Notes: a model not told the origin generated them from the letters alone. DNA of 64,000 nt from Marivita sp046591575 (GCF_046591575.1 NZ_JBIQWA010000012.1:1-64000), one strand, 5' to 3'. Positions 1 to 9,288 are shown, numbered from the stretch's first letter. A program made the numbers and translations.

Positions 1-199
1 CAAACCGCCCGCATATCTCTTCAGATATTATCAATGTCAAAGAGCAACCCAGAGACAAATACCAGACCAGTGCGCCCTAATCTTCCGGCGCGCCCGCCTG
101 ACAAACCCCTAAGTTATCCGCCTCACGTTCCATCCGAACCCTCGTCCGTCCGTCCCGCCCTGCGTCCCGTTGTGCGCCTCAGCGCCGCCGGTGAGGGGT
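1..199 (-). promoter_or_regulatory. rRNA operon leader with boxA antiterminator
   Basis: Read on the minus strand, positions 47-35 spell TTGCTCTTTGACA, a close match to the boxA antitermination signal of bacterial rrn leaders. It is followed by a stretch ending in GCGGGCGGTTTG that I recognise from Rhodobacteraceae 16S leaders. No coding frame here looks real. The inference is that a 16S rRNA gene starts just beyond position 1 and reads leftward, outside the window. The sequence between boxA and the promoter at 200-275 is GC-rich leader without other features I can name. Confidence 0.72.
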
Positions 200-275
200 G
201 TTCTACGGATACCCACCAGGGGGCGCAAGAGGAAAATTTGCGTTTTTTCACTTTTTTCCATTTTTTTATTTTCCG
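200..275 (-). promoter_or_regulatory. Probable rrn promoter with A-rich UP element
   Basis: On the minus strand a TTGCGC box (228-223) and a TAGAAC box (205-200) are separated by exactly 17 bases. Immediately upstream (about 275-229) lies a strongly A-rich tract of runs of A broken by single G or C bases, as expected of the UP element of a strong rRNA promoter. Transcription would start near 193 and run through the boxA leader. The boxes match the sigma-70 consensus only partly, so the call rests mainly on the combination of UP element, spacing and downstream boxA. Confidence 0.6.
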
Positions 276-410
276 CATGAAAACAGGTGTTTGGCGCAAT
301 TTTCTGTCGCCGCAAGCGCGCTCCCAGCAGCTTTTCAATAGACTCACTATATCTTGGGGAATCCGGCTTTGTGCCCCCTAGGGATGGCGGCACAAACCGC
401 TGTTATCGGC

Positions 411-1025
411 TTACCCATTCGTTTCTGCGGTCCGCAAACGAACCGGTCGCCGCCGGACGCGCAGCGCAAGTAATCCAAACACCAGAATGGCGTAGAAAAT
501 TGGCTCCCATTGAAAGCCTTTCACCAACAGCAGGAAGTGCAACACGCCGAGTACGGCAATCGGATAGACCAGCTTGTGAAGCTTGCGCCATGTCGCAGCG
601 CCCAGCTTGCGCAGACTCCAGTTGTTTGAGGTCAGTGCGAGCGGAATCATCAGAACAAAGGCCGCCATGCCGACGGTGATGTACCATCTTTTGACGATAT
701 CCGCCCAGACGTTCTGAAACTGCACGTCAAGCACAAGCCATGTCAGCAAATGTGCGAGCAGATAGAAGAAGGTGATAACACCAATCGCCCGCCGGAACTT
801 TAGCAGGTTAAGTCCGACAAACCGGCGCAGCGGTGTCACCGCCAAACCCGCAATGATCAGCCAGAGGCTCCACAGCCCCAGCTCGTGTTCTATCACCTTG
901 GCGGGATCAACGCCCAATTGCCCCGTCACACCCATATAGTAAATCCACACCACGGGTATCGGCGATAGGGTATACAGCACCCACGCCGGTATACGGCGCA
1001 GGGCAGAGTTCAATGCATCAACCAT
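411..1025 (-). CDS. msrQ: Heme-binding membrane subunit MsrQ of periplasmic methionine sulfoxide reductase
   Basis: MsrQ is the inner-membrane heme b protein that passes electrons from the quinone pool or a flavin reductase to MsrP. The 204-residue protein is almost entirely hydrophobic, with about six membrane segments typical of the YedZ/ferric-reductase family. His92, His150 and His163 lie in or next to these segments and are the likely heme ligands. The gene follows msrP with a gap of only 3 bases on the same strand, so the two form an operon. The length is normal for the family. The region downstream carries an rrn promoter on the same strand. Confidence 0.93.
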   Translation of the reverse strand: MVDALNSALRRIPAWVLYTLSPIPVVWIYYMGVTGQLGVDPAKVIEHELGLWSLWLIIAGLAVTPLRRFVGLNLLKFRRAIGVITFFYLLAHLLTWLVLDVQFQNVWADIVKRWYITVGMAAFVLMIPLALTSNNWSLRKLGAATWRKLHKLVYPIAVLGVLHFLLLVKGFQWEPIFYAILVFGLLALRVRRRPVRLRTAETNG

Positions 1026-1028
1026 TGC

Positions 1029-1934
1029 CTAGATAAACTCGCTCAGGTCCATGCCCTCGTAGAGATGTGCAACCTCGTCTTCATATCCGTTGAACATCAG
1101 GGTCGGCTGACGCTTTGCAAACAGGCCGCCGCCAATCCTGCGTTCCGTGGCTTGAGACCACCGTGGATGATCCACGTTTGGGTTCACATTACTATAAAAG
1201 CCGTATTCACGCGGGTTGGCGACATTCCAGCTTGCCGGAGGCTCCTGATCAGTCAGGGTGATGCGGACGACTGACTTGATGGATTTGAACCCGTACTTCC
1301 ATGGCACAACCAGACGCATCGGCGCGCCGTTCTGTTTCGGGATGTCGCGACCATAGATGCCGGTGGCCATCATCGTCAGCGGATGCATCGCTTCGTCCAG
1401 ACGCAACCCCTCTACATACGGCCAGTCCAGAACAGGGCGCGAGAGGCCCGGCATTTCATCGGGGCGCAGTGCCGTCTGAAAGGCCACATACTTGGCCAAG
1501 GGTTGAACCCCGACCCAATCCAGCAGATCGGCAAGCTCGAATCCATTCCACGGAATCACCATCGACCACGCCTCGACGCAGCGAAAGCGGTAGATCCGTT
1601 CCTCGACCGTCATCTGGGACATGATATCCGCAAAGCTGTAATCACCGGGCTTGTCGACCAGCCCGTCAATCTGCACGGTCCAGGGATCAATGGTCAAACG
1701 ATGCGCATAGCGGGCCGGATCGTCTTTGCCTGTGCCGAACTCGTAATAATTATTGTAGGAGGTGATTTCTTCCCAGGTGTTCGGGTCAAGCCCGTCCTGC
1801 GCCCGAACGCCCGCCGGCAGAGCCCCAGCGATTGCCCCCGCCGCCAATCCGGACATCACCTGGCGACGGTTCAGATAGGCCGAATACGGGGTGACGTCTT
1901 CGGCGTTCAGCGTGTTTTTCCAACGATATGCCAT
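1029..1934 (-). CDS. msrP: Protein-methionine-sulfoxide reductase catalytic subunit MsrP (YedY family)
   Basis: MsrP is a periplasmic molybdopterin enzyme that reduces methionine sulfoxide in oxidised envelope proteins. The N-terminus has a twin-arginine motif (NRRQVM, Arg23-Arg24) followed by an Ala/Gly-rich hydrophobic stretch, so it should be exported folded by Tat. The sulfite-oxidase-type fold carries the FRCVEAWS motif, where Cys119 should ligate molybdenum. At 301 residues it is slightly shorter than the E. coli protein. AGAGGA lies just before the chosen ATG. msrQ follows 3 bases downstream. Confidence 0.94.
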   Translation of the reverse strand: MAYRWKNTLNAEDVTPYSAYLNRRQVMSGLAAGAIAGALPAGVRAQDGLDPNTWEEITSYNNYYEFGTGKDDPARYAHRLTIDPWTVQIDGLVDKPGDYSFADIMSQMTVEERIYRFRCVEAWSMVIPWNGFELADLLDWVGVQPLAKYVAFQTALRPDEMPGLSRPVLDWPYVEGLRLDEAMHPLTMMATGIYGRDIPKQNGAPMRLVVPWKYGFKSIKSVVRITLTDQEPPASWNVANPREYGFYSNVNPNVDHPRWSQATERRIGGGLFAKRQPTLMFNGYEDEVAHLYEGMDLSEFI

Positions 1935-2140
1935 ACAGTCCTCTGTCCTTGGTCAGCTTTGCATATAAAGGTAGGGGCACTCCGGTCCAAACCACGGATT
2001 TTCACGGTGATGTGCAGCGTTTGAAACCTTTGCGTTGCGCCACATCAAAGAGGCACGGGCATTTCATATACGGTTTCACGCCTTTCTTTCTGACGAGTTT
2101 CGACAAACTGGGGCCGAATTGCTGTGTCATTTGGATTACT

Positions 2141-2620
2141 ATGGAAAACCATATTCAACTTTCACCCGACCCCCAGCCATCGCCGCTTCGCTCATGGGGC
2201 TTTTGGGCTGTGATGACGGGTGGATTGGCGCTTTTCTTTGTGATGTACCAAATGGCCGCGCCGATGCTTAATCCCGCGCCATCGGTGGGCGACCAGATCG
2301 GGACCATCGCTGGCGACATAAAGCGCTCGGCCTGGCGCGCTTTCCTCGGCATGGCAGAGCCACAACCAGAGCCCGTGTCGCGCGCAACGTATTCTACAGC
2401 CATTCTTGGTTTCGTCGCACCGGCATTGGGCGTGATCGCCGTGTTTCTGTCAATCATATCGGCGATCAACAAAGAAAACCGACGCTACATGCAATACGGC
2501 ACCAGTATGGGGGCCGCTGCCATCGCCATGCATTTTGTCTGGTGGTTGGCCCTGCTCATTGTCGGCGCAATGATCCTTGTCGCCATCATTGAAAACATCG
2601 GTGACATTTTCAGTTTCTAG
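2141..2620 (+). CDS. Hypothetical inner-membrane protein
   Basis: I do not recognise this 159-residue protein. The frame is open further upstream, but the ATG at 2141 gives the most sensible product: a short polar start, then about three hydrophobic segments (roughly residues 18-40, 85-110 and 128-155) separated by a polar loop. The upstream part reads through low-complexity sequence without membrane character. The gene is divergent from msrP and converges on the glutamate-synthase-like gene, overlapping its 3' end by 11 bases. No function can be assigned. Confidence 0.65.
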   Translation: MENHIQLSPDPQPSPLRSWGFWAVMTGGLALFFVMYQMAAPMLNPAPSVGDQIGTIAGDIKRSAWRAFLGMAEPQPEPVSRATYSTAILGFVAPALGVIAVFLSIISAINKENRRYMQYGTSMGAAAIAMHFVWWLALLIVGAMILVAIIENIGDIFSF

Positions 2621-4115
2621 CGGCGTGCGCACCCTCTGCAACATGCTGCGGCCATAGGTCGGACATCAGCATTGTCCGTCCATCCGGCTGCACAACACGC
2701 ACATGTTTGCGTCGCATCAACCGCGGTTCGGCCACGCCGACGGAATGGGCAATTGTCTCGACCTCTTTGATGATTTCAGAGGCATAGGCGGCCACGCGCA
2801 GTTCTTTGTCTTCAACCACCAATCCCGCCTGAAACCGGGGATTATGGGTGGTAATCCCGGTTGGGCAGGTGTTTCTGTTGCATTTCAGCGCCTGAATACA
2901 GCCCAGCGCAAACATGAACCCCCGTGCCGAGGTGACGAAATCCGCTCCAGTGGCCAGGGCCCATGCGACATCGCCGGGATTGACCAGCTTGCCACTGGCC
3001 ACCAACGGGATGCGGTCGCGCAGACCATGAGCGTTGCGCATGTTCGCGACCAGCGGCAAGGCTTCACGAATGCTCATTCCGACCAGATCAATCAGCGGCA
3101 TCGGTGCGGCACCGGTGCCGCCTTCGCCGCCATCAATAGTAATGAAATCAGGCGCAGACTCCGGACCACGTTGGGTGATGGCCTCAAAAAGCCCCGCGAT
3201 CCCGTCTTCGGACCCGACCACAAGTTTGATGCCTGTGGGCTTGCCGGTCACCTCTCGTACCCGATCAATCATGTCCAGCAGATCGTCCCAATCATCCACC
3301 TCTTCGTGACGGTTCGGAGAAATGCTGTCCTTGCCCGGCGCGATCCCCCGAATCCGTGCGATTTCGGGTGTGATCTTGGCTCCCGGCAAAATACCCCCCT
3401 TGCCCGGCTTTGCCCCCTGGCTCAGCTTAATTTCAAACATGCGCACCGTCTCATGTGCAGCGATATCGCGAAGCTTGTCTTCGTCCAGCGATCCGGCCTC
3501 ATCCCGAACGCCATATTTCGCCGTCCCGATTTGAAAAACGATGTCGCAACCGCCTTCCAAATGGTACGGCGACAACGCCCCTTCGCCGGTGTTCATCCAG
3601 ATGCCCGCACGCTTGGCTCCTTTGCTAAGCGCCAGCACGGCAGGTTTCGAAATGGCCCCATAGCTCATCCCGGACAGGTTGAAAAAAGAGGTCGCCGTGA
3701 ACGGCACCCGCGCACCCGCGCCAATGACTTTTGGTTCCGAGCTTGCAAACTGATTATCAATCGGGGGAAACGGCGCGTTCACAAACAATGATGTCCCCAC
3801 GATGTTTAGGTTGCGTGTTGATCCAAAGGCCACCGTATTCCCATGCTGGTGCGACGCGCGCTTGACCCATTCCCGTTGCGCCCGGTTGAACGGCAGCTCT
3901 TCGCGATCCATCGCGAAAAAGTACTGTCGGAAGAATTCTCCCAAAGAGGAAAACAGGTTCCGAAACCGCCCAAGAACCGGATAGTTGCGCCGGATCGCGT
4001 CTTCGGTCTGGGCGCGGTCGATCACGAAAAAGACCGCCGCCACCAACACGGCCAACCCGATCACTGCGGCAAACAAAACGGCCATAAAGTTCAACGCATA
4101 CATGGTAACGCCCAT
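2610..4115 (-). CDS. FMN-binding glutamate synthase family protein (GltB-like, stand-alone)
   Basis: The protein has one N-terminal membrane segment (about residues 8-30) followed by a domain like the FMN and Fe-S half of glutamate synthase. It has the TIDGGEGGTGAAP-type FMN-binding stretch and the CNRNTCPTG cluster (Cys412 and Cys417). The glutaminase domain of true GltB is missing, as usual for this family of about 500 residues. The physiological reaction of stand-alone members is not firmly known. They probably act as membrane-anchored flavin oxidoreductases, and glutamate synthesis is not assured. A GAGGT box stands five bases before the ATG at 4115. Confidence 0.88.
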   Translation of the reverse strand: MGVTMYALNFMAVLFAAVIGLAVLVAAVFFVIDRAQTEDAIRRNYPVLGRFRNLFSSLGEFFRQYFFAMDREELPFNRAQREWVKRASHQHGNTVAFGSTRNLNIVGTSLFVNAPFPPIDNQFASSEPKVIGAGARVPFTATSFFNLSGMSYGAISKPAVLALSKGAKRAGIWMNTGEGALSPYHLEGGCDIVFQIGTAKYGVRDEAGSLDEDKLRDIAAHETVRMFEIKLSQGAKPGKGGILPGAKITPEIARIRGIAPGKDSISPNRHEEVDDWDDLLDMIDRVREVTGKPTGIKLVVGSEDGIAGLFEAITQRGPESAPDFITIDGGEGGTGAAPMPLIDLVGMSIREALPLVANMRNAHGLRDRIPLVASGKLVNPGDVAWALATGADFVTSARGFMFALGCIQALKCNRNTCPTGITTHNPRFQAGLVVEDKELRVAAYASEIIKEVETIAHSVGVAEPRLMRRKHVRVVQPDGRTMLMSDLWPQHVAEGAHAARN

Positions 4116-4214
4116 GGGGACCTCACATTCAAATCATTGCATTTATGTGTGCATTCGGGCTACTCTGAACAAACACATCTCGGCACCGCCAGAATTGCCA
4201 TAAAAGGACACGCC

Positions 4215-4661
4215 ATGAAATGCCTGCTCTCGACACTTGCCCTGACTTTCGCGGCCTCCACCGCGGTATCGGCAGACATGATCACGTATGACACCGACCA
4301 ATCATTCGAAGATGTGACCTTCGGGCTGGAAAGCGCAATAGTGGATGCGGGCCTTGTGATCGACAGCATCAGCTACACGGGTAACATGCTCGAACGGACC
4401 AAAGGCGATGTCGGGTCTGACGTCACGCTGTACCTCAACGCGGATATTTACAGCTTTTGCTCTGCCAAGGTTTCGCGGGAAGTCATGGAAGATGACCCGA
4501 TGAACATCGCATATTGCCCATATGACATCTTTGTCATGGTTCGCCCCGAATCCCCGGACGTTACAACCATCGGGTTTCGCACCTTTCCGGACGGGGCCAT
4601 GAAAAAGGTCGAATCGCTTCTCGACGAGCTTTCCAGGGCCGCAATCGGGCTGGATGACTGA
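4215..4661 (+). CDS. Secreted DUF302 domain protein
   Basis: A 148-residue protein with a clear Sec signal peptide, probably cleaved after the VSA near residue 20. The mature part resembles the DUF302 fold: a conserved F...V...L..A..G start, then beta strands and a C-terminal helix. Two or three cysteines in the exported part could form a disulfide. DUF302 proteins have no settled function; some are periplasmic and linked to redox stress. The longer upstream frame is antisense to the GltB-like gene, so the ATG before the signal peptide is preferred. It is divergent from the GltB-like gene. Confidence 0.75.
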   Translation: MKCLLSTLALTFAASTAVSADMITYDTDQSFEDVTFGLESAIVDAGLVIDSISYTGNMLERTKGDVGSDVTLYLNADIYSFCSAKVSREVMEDDPMNIAYCPYDIFVMVRPESPDVTTIGFRTFPDGAMKKVESLLDELSRAAIGLDD

Positions 4662-4843
4662 CGTCTCAATAACATGAAATAACAACAATTTCAGTTGAAT
4701 GCGGAAACAGGCTCGGCTTAGCGGGCATCCGTTTTTCGTCAAGCAGGACCGGCGGAAAACCCCGGTGATCTAAACACGTCTTGTCTGCGTTAAAGGGGTA
4801 CATGCCAACACGGCATTGCAACTTGTTACAGGAGAACGACCCA

Positions 4844-5326
4844 ATGTTCCGCAAGACAACACTCGCCTTGACTGCAGCCAGCGCCTTGTTCGCAACCACT
4901 GCATTTGCCGAGTCGACAAAAGACATCGTCGACACAGCAGTCGAAGCTGGTTCTTTCACAACCCTCGTGGCAGCCGTTCAAGCCGCTGATCTGGTCGACA
5001 CTCTGAAAAGCGAAGGCCCGTTCACGGTCTTTGCCCCAACCGACGAAGCATTCGCCGCATTGCCGGAAGGCACTGTAGAAAACTTGCTTCTGCCCGAAAA
5101 CAAGGATCAGCTGGTGTCGATCCTGACCTATCATGTCGTCCCGGGCAAAGTCATGTCGACAGACCTGACCGACGACATGGAAGCCACAACCGTTCAAGGC
5201 TCAAACGTCATGATTGATCTCGATGACGGTGTGAAGGTCGAAGAGGCGACGGTCGTCACCCCTGATATCGAAACATCAAACGGCGTGATCCACGTCATCG
5301 ACACAGTGATCCTGCCCGAAGGTTAA
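4844..5326 (+). CDS. Secreted fasciclin (FAS1) domain protein
   Basis: A 160-residue exported protein: signal peptide (cleavage near ATTAFAES, about residue 20), then one FAS1 domain. Typical family features are visible: the FTVFAPTDEAFAALP block, the LTYHVVPGKV block and the C-terminal NGVIHVIDTVILP block. FAS1 domains mediate adhesion or matrix contacts; in marine alphaproteobacteria small single-domain versions are common and their partner is unknown. An AGGAGA box lies ahead of the chosen ATG. A rho-independent terminator follows at 5347-5376. Confidence 0.92.
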   Translation: MFRKTTLALTAASALFATTAFAESTKDIVDTAVEAGSFTTLVAAVQAADLVDTLKSEGPFTVFAPTDEAFAALPEGTVENLLLPENKDQLVSILTYHVVPGKVMSTDLTDDMEATTVQGSNVMIDLDDGVKVEEATVVTPDIETSNGVIHVIDTVILPEG

Positions 5327-5346
5327 ACCGCGCAGGACACATAACA

Positions 5347-5376
5347 AAGGGGTCGCACGATGCGGCCCCTTCTTTT
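5347..5376 (+). terminator. Rho-independent terminator of the fasciclin gene
   Basis: An 11-bp stem (AAGGGGTCGCA with TGCGGCCCCTT, one G-T pair) with a CGA loop is followed by TCTTTTG. It sits 20 bases after the fasciclin stop codon. A second hairpin (AAAGGCGA at 5402-5409 with TCGCCTTT at 5418-5425) lies between it and the clpB stop codon and may terminate clpB from the other side. Confidence 0.8.
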
Positions 5377-5452
5377 GTCCCAAACCGGACTGTTTTTGTA
5401 CAAAGGCGAAGCGAACCTCGCCTTTGCCTTTTCGGCTCACCCCATTTTGGGG

Positions 5453-8068
5453 TTAGTGTACGACCGCATCATCCGGGCGCGGCCGATTGGATGCCGCCAC
5501 ACGATCCCCGATGATCAGACCTTCGGCTCCTGCGGTGACAGGCACCAAATCTCCGTCCGCCACATCACCCGCCAGCAGCATTTCCGCCAGTGGATCTTGC
5601 AACGCCCGTTGGATCACCCGCTTCAGGGGCCGTGCGCCAAAAACGGGATCGTAGCCTTCCTCTGCAAGCCATTTGCGCGCGCTCTCGTCCAGTTCCAGAT
5701 CAATTTTACGCGCCGCAAGCCGCTTGAGCAGCCGCGCCATCTGGATATCGACAATGCCCGCCATGTCTTCGCGTTTCAGACGATCAAAGATCACGGTCTC
5801 ATCAAGACGGTTCAGGAACTCCGGACGGAAATGCGCCCGAACCGCATCCATGACATCCCGCTTCGCCTGCACAGGGTCTGCCCCATCGGGCAACTGTGAC
5901 AACGCCTGCGATCCAAGGTTCGACGTCAGAATGATAAGCGTCTGCTTGAAATCAACCGTGCGGCCTTGGCCATCCGTCAAAACACCGTCATCCAGCACCT
6001 GAAGCAGCACGTTGAACACATCCGGGTGCGCCTTTTCGACCTCGTCAAACAGCACCACCTGATATGGACGTCGCCGAACCGCTTCGGTCAGAACACCGCC
6101 TTCATCATAGCCAACATATCCCGGAGGCGCACCGATAAGCCGCGCAACCGCGTGCTTTTCCATGAACTCGGACATATCAACCCGCACCATCGCGTTGTCA
6201 TCGTCGAACAAAAACTCTGCAACCGCTTTCGTCAGCTCGGTTTTGCCAACCCCGGTTGGCCCAAGAAACAGGAACGATCCCAAAGGACGGTTCTCGTCAT
6301 TCAGACCCGCCCGCGCCCGGCGCACGGCATTGGCAACAGCGCGCACCGCTTGCTCTTGTCCAATGACCCGCTTGTGCAGTCCATCTTCCATGCGCAGCAG
6401 TTTCTCGCGCTCGCCTTCCAGCATCTTCGATGTCGGAATACCGGTCCACCGCTCGACCACGCCGGCAATCTGCTCGGGGCGTACGGCCTCTTCGACCATA
6501 ACATCGTCATCCGTGCTTTCCGCCTCTGACAATTGTTTTTCCAGCTGCGGGATCACGCCGTAAGACAGCTCTCCGGCTTTGGCCAAATTGCCTTCACGTT
6601 TCGCGATCTCCAACTCGGCCCGCGCCTTGTCAAGCTGCTCTTTGACATCCCGCGCCGACGCAAGCTTGTCCCGCTCTGCCTGCCATTTCGCAGTCATCTC
6701 GGAAGATTGTTCCTGCAGATCGGCAAGATCCTTTTCCAACTTCTCAAGGCGGTCTTTCGACGCTTGATCATCCTCCAGACGCAACGCCTCTGCCTCGATC
6801 TGCTTTTGCAGGATCTCCCGGTCCAAAGCGTCAAGCTCTTCGGGCTTGGAGTCCACTTCCATCCGCAGGCGCGATGCGGCTTCATCCATCAGGTCAATCG
6901 CCTTATCCGGCAAGAACCGGTCGGTGATATAGCGATGAGACAGCGTCGCCGCCGCAACCAAGGCACTGTCCGAAATCCGCACACCGTGGTGCAGTTCATA
7001 CTTCTCCTTGATCCCGCGCAGGATCGAAATCGTGTCCTCAACCGTCGGTTCCTGGACCACCACGGGCTGGAACCGTCGTGCCAAAGCGGCGTCTTTTTCA
7101 ACGTGCTTGCGGTACTCATCCAGTGTGGTTGCCCCCACACAATGCAGCTCACCACGCGCCAGCGCAGGTTTAAGAAGGTTGGACGCATCCATCGCGCCGT
7201 CCGCCTTGCCTGCACCCACAAGCGTGTGCATCTCGTCGATGAACAGAATGATCTCACCGGCTGCGGTCGTCACTTCTGACAAAATCCCTTTCAGCCGTTC
7301 TTCAAATTCACCACGATACTTTGCACCCGCAATCAACGCGCCCATGTCCAACGACAAAAGCCGTTTGTTGCGCAACGATTCCGGTACGTCACCGTTCACG
7401 ATCCGCAGCGCAAGACCTTCGGCAATCGCCGTCTTACCAACACCGGGCTCACCAATCAGAACCGGGTTGTTCTTCGTCCGGCGACTCAGCACCTGCATAG
7501 CGCGGCGAATTTCGTCGTCGCGCCCAATGATCGGGTCAATTTTGCCTTCCCGCGCGCGCTCGGTCAGATCAAGCGTAAATTTCTTCAGCGCCTCATACTG
7601 ATCCTCTGCGTTTGCACTGTCGGCGGTCCGCCCTTTGCGAATATCATTGATCGCAGCATTCAGCGCTTGGGCGTTGACGGCACCGGCTTCCAATGCCTCT
7701 TTGGCCGGGCTTTTGACCATCGAAAGCGCCATCAAAATGCGCTCGACCGGCACAAAGCTGTCACCCGCTTTGGTTGCCAATTTCTCGGCTTCGTCCAGCA
7801 CCTTGCCCGTTGCAGAATCCAGATAGACCTGCCCGGCATCGCCCGAAACCTTCGGAATTTTAGCGATTTTGACATCCAAAGCGTCCACAACGCGTTTCGG
7901 CGTACCACCAGCCGCCGAAATCAGGTTGGACGCAAGCCCTTGTTCATCGTCCATCAGGGCTTTGAGTATATGTTCCGGGGCCAACCTCTGATGGCTTTCC
8001 CGCATCGCAATTGTTTGAGCAGCTTGAATAAAACCACGCGACCGCTCCGTGAACTTTTCTAAGTTCAT
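5453..8068 (-). CDS. clpB: ATP-dependent disaggregase ClpB
   Basis: ClpB is the Hsp100 hexamer that pulls proteins out of aggregates together with DnaK. The 871 residues show the full order: N-terminal double Clp repeat (1-145), first AAA+ domain with Walker A GEPGVGKTA (about 205), a long coiled-coil middle domain (about 410-525), and second AAA+ domain with GPTGVGKTE (about 610) and the GYVGYDEGG pore loop. The ATG follows a GAAGGAG box. The gene is monocistronic and divergent from pyrF. A candidate heat-shock promoter lies upstream at 8150-8178. Confidence 0.97.
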   Translation of the reverse strand: MNLEKFTERSRGFIQAAQTIAMRESHQRLAPEHILKALMDDEQGLASNLISAAGGTPKRVVDALDVKIAKIPKVSGDAGQVYLDSATGKVLDEAEKLATKAGDSFVPVERILMALSMVKSPAKEALEAGAVNAQALNAAINDIRKGRTADSANAEDQYEALKKFTLDLTERAREGKIDPIIGRDDEIRRAMQVLSRRTKNNPVLIGEPGVGKTAIAEGLALRIVNGDVPESLRNKRLLSLDMGALIAGAKYRGEFEERLKGILSEVTTAAGEIILFIDEMHTLVGAGKADGAMDASNLLKPALARGELHCVGATTLDEYRKHVEKDAALARRFQPVVVQEPTVEDTISILRGIKEKYELHHGVRISDSALVAAATLSHRYITDRFLPDKAIDLMDEAASRLRMEVDSKPEELDALDREILQKQIEAEALRLEDDQASKDRLEKLEKDLADLQEQSSEMTAKWQAERDKLASARDVKEQLDKARAELEIAKREGNLAKAGELSYGVIPQLEKQLSEAESTDDDVMVEEAVRPEQIAGVVERWTGIPTSKMLEGEREKLLRMEDGLHKRVIGQEQAVRAVANAVRRARAGLNDENRPLGSFLFLGPTGVGKTELTKAVAEFLFDDDNAMVRVDMSEFMEKHAVARLIGAPPGYVGYDEGGVLTEAVRRRPYQVVLFDEVEKAHPDVFNVLLQVLDDGVLTDGQGRTVDFKQTLIILTSNLGSQALSQLPDGADPVQAKRDVMDAVRAHFRPEFLNRLDETVIFDRLKREDMAGIVDIQMARLLKRLAARKIDLELDESARKWLAEEGYDPVFGARPLKRVIQRALQDPLAEMLLAGDVADGDLVPVTAGAEGLIIGDRVAASNRPRPDDAVVH

Positions 8069-8149
8069 GGGTATTCTCCTTCTTGTAAGCGCCCATCAGA
8101 AAAAGGAACCCGCGTTTGCAGCGTCCCCGGGGTTTGGGCCTCATCGGGG

Positions 8150-8178
8150 ATGTGGGGATCACTCTTGCGTTTCGCAAG
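8150..8178 (-). promoter_or_regulatory. Candidate sigma-32 (heat-shock) promoter of clpB
   Basis: On the minus strand CTTGCG (8178-8173) is followed after 15 bases by CCCCACAT (8157-8150). This resembles the RpoH consensus CTTGAA / CCCCATNT with slightly long spacing. The CTTGCG box is part of a small palindrome, CTTGCGTTTCGCAAG. The site is about 80 bases before the clpB start, which fits a heat-inducible gene. It is assigned by eye only. Confidence 0.4.
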
Positions 8179-8241
8179 GGTCAACACGCTTGATGCGTCC
8201 GCTGCAAACCCATAAGACAGCCAAAATCCAAAGGAAACCGA

Positions 8242-8937
8242 ATGTCTGATGACCGTCTGATCGTTGCCCTCGATGTTCCCAACGCTGTGGCAGGGCTGGA
8301 ACTTGCCAGAAAACTGGGCGACTCGGTGTCGTTTTACAAGATCGGCCTGGGCATGTTGACCGGCGGCGGCCTTGCCCTGGCAAACGAGCTCAAGCAGGAT
8401 CACGGAAAACGCATTTTCCTGGATATGAAGCTGTTTGATATCGGTGCCACAGTCGAAGCCGCCGTGCGCGGACTGGCGCAGTTTGAGTTGGACTTTCTGA
8501 CGGTACATGGCGACCCGCATGTCGTAAAAGCCGCAAAAGAAGGGGCGTCCGGGTCAGATATGAAGATCCTCGCCGTGACAATTCTGACATCCCTGGACCG
8601 GCAGGATCTGGACGACAGTCTGATCAAAGCGGGCAGCATCGCTGATCTGGTCACGGATCGCGCAGGGCGGGCGTTTGTGGCTGGTGCGGATGGCGTGATC
8701 GCATCACCCAATGAAGCCGCGATGATCCGCAGCCTGCCAGAAGCTGACGGTCGCCTGATCGTCACACCCGGGGTGCGCCCGGCCGGTGCAGAGCTCGGGG
8801 ATCAGAAACGCGTCGCAACCCCGGCAAACGCGGTAGCCAATGGCGTCGATCATGTCGTTGTGGGCCGCCCGGTCTGGCAGGCCGACAACCCGCGCGCCGC
8901 TGCAGACGCCATCGTCGCCGAAATGAAAGCGGCCTAA
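8242..8937 (+). CDS. pyrF: Orotidine-5'-phosphate decarboxylase
   Basis: PyrF catalyses the last step of UMP synthesis, the decarboxylation of orotidine monophosphate. The 231-residue TIM barrel starts with the VALDVP block (Asp11), has Lys33 in FYKIG, and carries the catalytic D-x-K-x-x-D triad as Asp61, Lys63 and Asp66. The phosphate-binding VTPGVRP and VVGRP blocks are near the C-terminus. AAAGGAAA precedes the ATG. It is a single gene between divergent clpB and convergent nfeD-qmcA. Confidence 0.97.
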   Translation: MSDDRLIVALDVPNAVAGLELARKLGDSVSFYKIGLGMLTGGGLALANELKQDHGKRIFLDMKLFDIGATVEAAVRGLAQFELDFLTVHGDPHVVKAAKEGASGSDMKILAVTILTSLDRQDLDDSLIKAGSIADLVTDRAGRAFVAGADGVIASPNEAAMIRSLPEADGRLIVTPGVRPAGAELGDQKRVATPANAVANGVDHVVVGRPVWQADNPRAAADAIVAEMKAA

Positions 8938-9000
8938 GCCAAGGATCACCGATCCACAAAACCCAAGACAGGTCGCGTCCATCCACCTCGCTGGATGCGC

Positions 9001-9288
9001 CTAGTCGTTGATATCCTTATCAAAGGTCTTCACTTGGCCGCGCTGAACGCCCAGCACCTTGCGCAAACCCACCCACGCAAGAAGCGACAGAACCGCAAAC
9101 ACAAGTAGCGTCACCGGCAATGAGGCGGCCATCCACATCGACATCGGACCGCCAAACCCAAACAGAACCGCGACAATCGCGGCACCCCCTGCAAATCCCA
9201 GAAACAGATATGCCGGAACAAAGATCTCAAGCACGGCCAGCCCGATTGCCGCCACAGCCCAGATCCACCAAGCGGTCCACAGCTCCAT
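9001..9288 (-). CDS. NfeD family membrane protein (short form)
   Basis: A 95-residue protein with two or three hydrophobic segments and the start of an OB-like soluble region that is cut short. This is the short NfeD-type partner usually found directly downstream of stomatin-like genes. It is thought to anchor or stabilise the SPFH partner in membrane microdomains. Its start codon overlaps the stop codon of the upstream stomatin gene by one base (TGATG), so the pair is translationally coupled. Confidence 0.88.
   Translation of the reverse strand: MELWTAWWIWAVAAIGLAVLEIFVPAYLFLGFAGGAAIVAVLFGFGGPMSMWMAASLPVTLLVFAVLSLLAWVGLRKVLGVQRGQVKTFDKDIND

Noticed and set aside
336..351. CAATAGACTCACTATA resembles a T7-type phage promoter with one base missing
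   Set aside because: There is no phage RNA polymerase or prophage gene nearby and no downstream gene in the right direction. One short match in 64 kb is easily due to chance.
5402..5425. Hairpin AAAGGCGA/TCGCCTTT as a firm clpB terminator
   Set aside because: The stem is good, but on the clpB strand it is followed by GTACAAAAAC rather than a T-run, so it is mentioned only as a possibility.
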